In this document: positions 58,945 to 64,000 of the stretch, one piece after another
How positions within the stretch are numbered: position 1 is the first letter of the stretch
Layout of the letters: the number at the start of each line of letters is the position of its first letter
Assembly (NCBI GenBank): GCA_900551915.1
Contig: URXT01000004.1
Location: 1-64,000, forward strand
Source: an uncultured bacterium
Lineage (GTDB): Bacteria > Cyanobacteriota > Vampirovibrionia > Gastranaerophilales > Gastranaerophilaceae
Reading direction: 5' to 3'
Length of the DNA: 64,000 nt
Position numbers and translations under genes: made by a program
The notes under the pieces: generated by a model
Told to the model about the DNA's origin: nothing
The model's database searches: none
What the model saw: the letters and a program-made list of their open reading frames with translations, nothing else

Positions 58945-60114
58945 ATGAAACACACATATAATGATGTTAAAAGCCTTTTGACAAGCCAGGGAAAATTCTA
59001 TATAAATCTGGGGTTGGAACGTATTGGAAAAGTCCTTGAACTTCTGGGAAATCCGCAGGACAAGCTCAAATACTTTCACGTTGCAGGAACAAATGGCAAA
59101 GGTAGTGTTTGCGCAATTTTAGATGCTATTTTGAGAGAATACGGCTTGAAAACAGGACTTTATACAAGCCCGCACCTTTTTAAATACAATGAACGTATAA
59201 AAATTAACGGGAATGATATTAGCGACGATGATTTGGCCGAACTTGTTTTTAAAATCTGCAAAATCGCAGAAGACAACCAGATTCATCTTACTGAATTTGA
59301 AATCCTGACAGCCGTAATGTTTAAATATTTTGAAGAAAATAACGTTGACGTTGTTGTTCTGGAAACCGGTTTGGGCGGAAGATTTGATGCTACAAATGTT
59401 ATAAAAAATAATCTTTGCGCAATCATAACGCACATTGACCTTGACCATACCGAGCGTCTTGGCAATACAAAAGATAAAATCGCATTTGAAAAAGCCGGAA
59501 TTATCAAGCAGGGCTGCCCTGTCGTGACTTCTGAAGGTTACGAAGCTATCAAAGATGCGGCTGATGAAAAGAATTCGCTGCTGTTGATGTCCGCTCCGTT
59601 TGAAGATACTCAAAACCTCGCTTTGAGAGGGCTTTACCAGCAGGAAAACCTTTCACTTGCGCTTGCGGCAATAAGACTTGTTTATCCGCAAATTTCACCG
59701 CAAATAGTTTCTGAAGCACTGAAAAAAGTTAGACATCCGGCTCGTTTTCAGGTTATTGAAGAGAAAAATCTGATAATTGACGGGGCGCACAATCCAAACG
59801 GTATTGCTGCGCTTCATGAGAGTTTGGATTTTTATTTTCCTAATATGCACAGACGCTTTGTTTTTGGATGTTTGAAGAATAAAGATTACGCCAGAATGAT
59901 GGAAATGCTTTTTGAAAAAAATGATGAAATTTATTTTTATCATTTCGATAATCCGAATTCCTGCACGGTTGAAGAACTTCAAAAAGCTTGCAAGTTTCCT
60001 TCAAAAGAGTTCAAAAGTCTTAGCGAATTTGAATATCGTGCGGATACAATGACGATTGTCTGCGGCTCATTCTATATGCTGTGTGAAATTCTCACTCCTG
60101 AGTGCTTTCTTTAA
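58945..60114 (+). CDS. folC: Folylpolyglutamate/dihydrofolate synthase
   Basis: 389 residues, slightly short of typical FolC (420-430). It adds glutamate to dihydropteroate and/or folates. Mur-ligase-type fold: GKFYINLGLERIGKVLELLGNPQDKLKYFHVAGTNGKG with the P-loop GTNGKGSV, TSPHLFKYNERIKING, ETGLGGRFDATNVI and ITHIDLDHTERLG (omega loop), and a C-terminal IIDGAHNPNGIAAL. Leaderless promoter. The last 23 nt overlap the convergent glycosyltransferase gene. Confidence 0.93.
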   Translation: MKHTYNDVKSLLTSQGKFYINLGLERIGKVLELLGNPQDKLKYFHVAGTNGKGSVCAILDAILREYGLKTGLYTSPHLFKYNERIKINGNDISDDDLAELVFKICKIAEDNQIHLTEFEILTAVMFKYFEENNVDVVVLETGLGGRFDATNVIKNNLCAIITHIDLDHTERLGNTKDKIAFEKAGIIKQGCPVVTSEGYEAIKDAADEKNSLLLMSAPFEDTQNLALRGLYQQENLSLALAAIRLVYPQISPQIVSEALKKVRHPARFQVIEEKNLIIDGAHNPNGIAALHESLDFYFPNMHRRFVFGCLKNKDYARMMEMLFEKNDEIYFYHFDNPNSCTVEELQKACKFPSKEFKSLSEFEYRADTMTIVCGSFYMLCEILTPECFL

Positions 60115-61654
60115 CCATTTGAGCAATAAGACTGTTCAATTCTGCCGGTGAAAAGTCATTGCAGGTATTCCAAATTGTAGTTGGTTTTGGCTCTTTAATT
60201 GAAGGCGACGGATAATTGCTTTCACAAAAACCTTTAAGCATATTTGTTGAACCGTCTATGCACGGTTTAAAATGCGTGCAGCAGCTGCAAATTCTCAGTA
60301 TAAATCCGTAATCGTCAAGCTTTGTCTTAAGCTCTTGTAATGCATCAATCATTCTAAGATGGCTTGCAGTTGTGAATTTTTTGTTTTTGTATATAAATCT
60401 TATTTTTGCAAGACCGTTTTCGGAAATAAACTGCATTTTGCAGTTAAGATTACTGTTGCGGCTGGTTGTGACAACCACATCAACATCAAATTTCTGAACG
60501 TTTTCCGGTAAATCCTCGCGTCTGAGAATTTTGTTGACTATTTTTCTAATCGGCGGGAAATTTTTTATGATATGCACAAGCGAATATAGCGGATAAACAA
60601 GCAGCCTGCATATTTCAACTTTATTAAGTTTTGATTCCACAAGGCTTAGTGCAAATCCTAAAATCAGCAAGATAAATGTGAATAATACAATCTTAAAATC
60701 AAGGAAGAAATAAGAACTGTAAGAATGTTTTAGAATAATTGCGTATATAATTACCAGAGTCCAAAGGTTCGGGTAAATCAGCGACAAAACATGTTCGGAA
60801 AATACAACGTTCTTTGTGAAAATCTGCGGGAAAGCTTTTCTGAATAAATCCATCCTTGCTGAAAAACGCGGTTTTCTAAATACGTAATTTGTGCTGTCTA
60901 CAACGGTTTGAATATTCGGGTTGTAGGTGCATTTGAATTTGATTTTTGATAAAAGAAGGCTGTATTTAAGTTCTGAATTAATGTCTTTAAAATCAACATC
61001 ACCGATTTGAGTTACGATGTCTTTTTTTATGATAAACACGCCGCTGTCAGCCTGTGAGGCAAGTCCGAACAATGAGCGGGCGCGTCTTAAGAAGTTCATG
61101 TGATATTTTTGATATGCAGCTTTAATCTTGTCAATCGGGCCGAAGTTCTCCATATCTATTATGGTTTCGCCGCTTATGACACTGTTTTTGGTAAGCGCTG
61201 CGTTTGCGGTTGACAAAAAGTCAGGCGCAATGCTTCGGTCTCCGTCAATGAAAACAAACGAATCAATATAATCGTCTTGCGCCAATTGTTCTAAAACAAT
61301 TGAAACAGCCTGGTCTTTTCCGACAGTACCAACGTCGTTTATATTTATTACATTAATAAACGGGTCGTTTTTGAATAGCAATTGTGTTCCGTCAGTGCAG
61401 TTGTCAAGGATTAAAAATACTTTAAAATTTCCAATAGGATAATCTTGTGATTTTAATTCATCAATAAGATTTTCAAGATTTTCGCCATTGTTGTGCGAAT
61501 AAATTACAACTGCAAGGTTGTCTTTGTCTTCATATTGAGAATATTTTTTCTCAATTCTAAATTTTTTGTCGTTAAGATTTCTGATAGCAAGCGCCAGAAA
61601 ATAAATCGTGTAAAGTACAACGTAAATGTATAAAATATCTAAAATCAATTCCAT
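60092..61654 (-). CDS. Membrane glycosyltransferase family 2 with Cys-rich C-terminus
   Basis: 520 residues. N-terminal membrane helix (LDILYIYVVLYTIYFLALAI), GT2 catalytic domain about 45-260 with VVIYSHNNGENLENLIDELKSQDYP, DNCTDGT and the metal/donor motif FIDGDRSIAPDFLS. Two to three further helices (NLWTLVIIYAIILKHS, FKIVLFTFILLILGFALSLV) follow. The last 130 residues form a separate cytoplasmic-looking domain with a cluster CSCCTHFKPC, CIDG and two more Cys, which could bind a metal or Fe-S group, an unusual addition to a GT2 enzyme. Processive (cellulose-synthase-like) or lipid-linked transfer are both possible; QxxRW was not found. Substrate unknown. Confidence 0.82.
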   Translation of the reverse strand: MELILDILYIYVVLYTIYFLALAIRNLNDKKFRIEKKYSQYEDKDNLAVVIYSHNNGENLENLIDELKSQDYPIGNFKVFLILDNCTDGTQLLFKNDPFINVININDVGTVGKDQAVSIVLEQLAQDDYIDSFVFIDGDRSIAPDFLSTANAALTKNSVISGETIIDMENFGPIDKIKAAYQKYHMNFLRRARSLFGLASQADSGVFIIKKDIVTQIGDVDFKDINSELKYSLLLSKIKFKCTYNPNIQTVVDSTNYVFRKPRFSARMDLFRKAFPQIFTKNVVFSEHVLSLIYPNLWTLVIIYAIILKHSYSSYFFLDFKIVLFTFILLILGFALSLVESKLNKVEICRLLVYPLYSLVHIIKNFPPIRKIVNKILRREDLPENVQKFDVDVVVTTSRNSNLNCKMQFISENGLAKIRFIYKNKKFTTASHLRMIDALQELKTKLDDYGFILRICSCCTHFKPCIDGSTNMLKGFCESNYPSPSIKEPKPTTIWNTCNDFSPAELNSLIAQMVKESTQE

Positions 61655-61741
61655 AATATCCCTCTTTATTCAATACCAATATTGTACGCAAAAGAGGCCG
61701 AAAATTCTATTTAATGTAAATAATTGTGACATTTGACATTA

Positions 61742-61773
61742 AAAAAGACCCGTTTGTAAAAGCGGGTCTTTTT
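61742..61773 (-). terminator. Rho-independent terminator of ycf23
   Basis: AAAAAGACCCG / CGGGTCTTTTT stem, loop of 10, 18 nt beyond the ycf23 stop on the minus strand. Confidence 0.88.
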
Positions 61774-61790
61774 ATATATTTTAAAATCAA

Positions 61791-62549
61791 TTAAACTAAC
61801 TGCATAGTTTTTTCAGCATTTTTAGCAGCGATTTCAACGAGTTGTTTAGAGGTTGCAATCATTGCGATTTCAGAGCTAAGTTTGTTAATGCAGGAACCGC
61901 ATCCGATAGCGCAAGCGCCTGCCGCAAATGCAAACGGTGCAGTTGTCGGGTTAATTCCGGTTGCTGTCATAACAGGGATGTCAACATTTCTAACAAGTTC
62001 GATAGTGTTTGAAATAGTTAATTCAACTCTTTCCATCAAACCTCTTACGCCGTTAGCCTGTTCTGCTTTTGAAAAATGTCCTTCTGTTTGAATAAGGTCA
62101 ATTCCCATAGCTTCTAATTCTCTTGCAAGTGCAATCTGTTCGTTAATATCAATTTCACCTGGAATAGTTACACAGAAGAATACTTTTTCGCCTTTAAGTA
62201 ATGCCAAAGTTTCTTTTGCAAGTTCCAAAACTTCATTTGCTGTGAAGGTTTTTCCAGCTTTGTAAAGAACATCAAAGTTTCCGAGTTCAATAGCATCAGC
62301 GCCGAGTTCAACAGCTCTTGCAAGTTCTGAAGGAACAATAGAAGATACGAAAACAGGCATATCAGTCATTTCTCTGACAGCTTTAATAATATTTTCGTCT
62401 GCACAGATGTCAACAGCGCTTGCACCGGTCTGGTCTGCAGCTGTAACAACTTTTTTAACGCTTTCCATATCAAAGTTGTCGATTCCTGCGATAACTTTTA
62501 CTGCTCTTTTTTCTTCCATGTGTCTTTTAAATAAGTCAATTCTTTTCAT
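61791..62549 (-). CDS. ycf23: Ycf23 / DUF561 family TIM-barrel protein
   Basis: 252 residues. It matches the Ycf23 pattern: AVKVIAGIDNFDMESVKKVV near the start, ASAVDICADENIIKAV, MPVFVSSIVPSELARAVELGADAIELGNFDVLYKAG, EKVFFCVTIPGEIDINEQIALA, GIDLIQTEGH and VMTATGINPTTAPFAFAAGA. Ycf23 occurs in cyanobacteria and in red-algal and related plastid genomes; the biochemical role is not established (TIM-barrel, perhaps linked to nitrogen control). Its presence supports a cyanobacterial-phylum host. GGAGA before the ATG; divergent from the HtrA-like gene. Confidence 0.88.
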   Translation of the reverse strand: MKRIDLFKRHMEEKRAVKVIAGIDNFDMESVKKVVTAADQTGASAVDICADENIIKAVREMTDMPVFVSSIVPSELARAVELGADAIELGNFDVLYKAGKTFTANEVLELAKETLALLKGEKVFFCVTIPGEIDINEQIALARELEAMGIDLIQTEGHFSKAEQANGVRGLMERVELTISNTIELVRNVDIPVMTATGINPTTAPFAFAAGACAIGCGSCINKLSSEIAMIATSKQLVEIAAKNAEKTMQLV

Positions 62550-62701
62550 TTTATCTTCTCCTTAACTGTAAAATTTCAGTTTTAATCTTTCCTGAATTAT
62601 ACATTAAAATTTTAATAATTTCAATAACTAACCGAAATAAATCATTCTGATTGAATGAAAATAACCGAATTTCCGAAATAATAAAATCAAGAGGTGAAAA
62701 T

Positions 62702-63382
62702 ATGCTTAGGAAATTATTATTTTTGTGTATTTTGTTAATAATGAGTTTTGGCGCTGTTGATATCGCCTGTGCCAAAAATTTTGAACCTGATGAACAGATA
62801 AATATTACAGTTTATGAAAAAATTAATCCTGCAATTGTCTCAATTGATGCCCAGACTGTTGACGGCGTTTCTGCCGGAACCGGCTGCGTTGTAAGCACTG
62901 ACGGGCTTATTCTTACCGGCTCCCATGTTATTGACGGCTGTAAAAGTGTAGAAGTCACAATGCATAACGGGCAGGTTTACAAAGCTGAAGTTGTTTCAAA
63001 AATGGGCAAAAACAAAGATTTGGCGCTTTTAAAAATTAATCCTAAGATGCAGCTTCAAACCATAAAATTTGGTGATTCACAGAATATTAAAGTAGGGCAG
63101 AAGGTTCTTGCAATTGGAAATCCTTTCGGTTTTTCAGGAACTCTGACTCAAGGAATTATCTCCAGAATTGATTATGCGAAGAATAAAATTCAGACTGATG
63201 CGGCTATTAATCCGGGCTGTTCGGGCGGGCCTTTGCTGAATTCCTCCGGTGAAGTTATTGGAATTAATCAGTCAATTTACAATCCGGATAATAATATTTC
63301 AAATATCGGTATAGGTTTTGCAATACCAATCAATGATGCAAAAAAATTTATAGAAACTGTAAAGGTTTCTCAAAAGAAGTAA
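62702..63382 (+). CDS. Exported HtrA/DegP-like trypsin-type serine protease without PDZ
   Basis: 226 residues starting MLRKLLFLCILLIMSFGAVD, with AGAGGTG upstream; a longer in-frame ATG at 62651 would put charged residues before the signal peptide. The signal peptide ends near ACA|KN. Catalytic triad: His75 in LTGSHVIDG, Asp106 in NKDLALLKI, Ser174 in NPGCSGGPLL (Cys replaces the usual Asn before Ser). No PDZ domain follows, unlike DegP/DegQ, so it is a short periplasmic form. Likely a role in envelope protein quality control. Confidence 0.9.
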   Translation: MLRKLLFLCILLIMSFGAVDIACAKNFEPDEQINITVYEKINPAIVSIDAQTVDGVSAGTGCVVSTDGLILTGSHVIDGCKSVEVTMHNGQVYKAEVVSKMGKNKDLALLKINPKMQLQTIKFGDSQNIKVGQKVLAIGNPFGFSGTLTQGIISRIDYAKNKIQTDAAINPGCSGGPLLNSSGEVIGINQSIYNPDNNISNIGIGFAIPINDAKKFIETVKVSQKK

Positions 63383-63481
63383 CAATCCTGCAATGATTTT
63401 GTTTAAAATTTTACAAACATTATAAAATCTGATTATTTCGTGATATTATAAAAAAGTAGGTTAGGAAATAAGGAGGATTTT

Positions 63482-64000
63482 ATGACAGAGTATGTATTTC
63501 TTAATGGAGAATATGTAGATATAACAAAAGCTTCACTGCCTGTGCGCACACATGCTTTTTTATATGGAACAGCGGTTTTTGAAGGTATAAGAGCATACTG
63601 GAATGAGGATGAAAAACAGTTATATGCCTTCAGAGTTCCTGAGCACTATGAAAGACTTTTGCGCAGTGCAAAAATTATGTATATGGAAAGCCCCTATACT
63701 GTTGAAGAATACTGCAAAATTACAAGAGACTTATTAGCTAAAAACAACTATAAAGAAGATGCCTATATGCGTCCGACTCTTTATAAATCCGCCCAAAAGG
63801 TAGGGCCGGGACTGTATGACAATCCGGATTCCTTCCTTATCATTTCAAACAAAATGGGCGACTATATTGACACTTCAAAAGGCTTGAAGGTTTGTGTTTC
63901 AAGCTGGAGAAGAAACAGCGATAACGCAATTCCCCCGCGTGCAAAAGTCGCCGGCGGTTATGCAAACGCTGCACTTATCAAAACAGACGCGCATTATGCA
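63482..64000 (+). CDS. ilvE: Branched-chain amino acid aminotransferase, 3' end cut by the window edge
   Basis: 173 residues visible, frame open to the last base. Strong AAGGAGG lies before the ATG. PLP fold type IV: MTEYVFLNGEYVDITKASLP, HAFLYGTAVFEGIRAYWN, FRVPEHYERLLRSAKIM, MRPTLYKSAQKVG, and SSWRRNSDNAIPPRAKVAGGYANAALIK; the PLP lysine lies beyond this or near its end. It interconverts Leu/Ile/Val with their 2-oxo acids. D-amino acid aminotransferases share the fold but lack the GIR(A) and SWRR..D..PP..K segments seen here. Confidence 0.93.
   Translation, partial: MTEYVFLNGEYVDITKASLPVRTHAFLYGTAVFEGIRAYWNEDEKQLYAFRVPEHYERLLRSAKIMYMESPYTVEEYCKITRDLLAKNNYKEDAYMRPTLYKSAQKVGPGLYDNPDSFLIISNKMGDYIDTSKGLKVCVSSWRRNSDNAIPPRAKVAGGYANAALIKTDAHYA

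Noticed and set aside
1-64000. CRISPR arrays, transposases, prophage or defence islands
   Set aside because: No regularly spaced repeats, transposase or integrase motifs, or phage structural genes were seen; the SNF2 helicase has no restriction or defence partners.

Overview
The window is AT-rich, densely coded and uses the standard code with TGA as a stop. It is most likely from a gut-type member of the Vampirovibrionia/Melainabacteria (Gastranaerophilales), the non-photosynthetic sister group of Cyanobacteria. The evidence is a Ycf23-type (DUF561) gene at 61791-62549, a family otherwise typical of cyanobacteria and algal plastids, and several copies of a prepilin-like family with an FTMAEVLITLG-type N-terminus. 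This placement is inference from gene content.

Housekeeping layout: partial clpB (1-2508), glmS (5945-7789), tRNA-Thr(CGT) (7817-7889), metK with a structured leader (8832-10194), aspS (10818-12599), an rqcH-type gene and glmU (14414-17161), an MFS exporter and a Y-family polymerase (18505-21197), a relA/spoT gene (24003-26219), rplU-rpmA (31846-32588), a murein cluster murF-mraY-murD-ftsW-murG (32768-38729), a response regulator, a degenerate PilB-like ATPase and a histidine kinase (39566-43957), two sugar-type ABC permeases (46964-48678), gpmI and a SNF2 helicase (52511-57097), rpsU, folC, a glycosyltransferase, ycf23, an HtrA-like protease and partial ilvE (58672-64000).

The accessory theme is a set of six prepilin-like secreted proteins (2541-3221, 17586-18404, 29441-30504, 38789-39545, 49155-52238, 57627-58259). 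Five share a C-terminal GW..DYPW-like ending. They fall into two groups. Three have short leaders (4-9 residues) and sit divergently beside a small XRE-family regulator, with operator-like inverted repeats over the shared promoter. The other three have long leaders (34-107 residues) and carry a 9-11 base poly-G tract inside the leader coding sequence, so one-base slippage would switch them on or off. As assembled, one is in frame and two are out of frame. This looks like a set of independently switched surface or secreted filament components.

Other notable items are a complete histidine-codon attenuator in front of a gene of unknown function (27732-27979), an H-type pseudoknot in the metK leader, two paralogous genes whose 3' halves were recently homogenised (22361-23956 and 44115-45773), a pentanucleotide repeat in one of their 5' leaders, a group of proteins sharing a short N-terminal F-x-[GA] motif, a compact glucan-dikinase-like protein, and a recurrent promoter design with the -10 box exactly 6 nt before the ATG, implying leaderless mRNAs. 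No CRISPR array, transposase, rRNA or prophage was seen.
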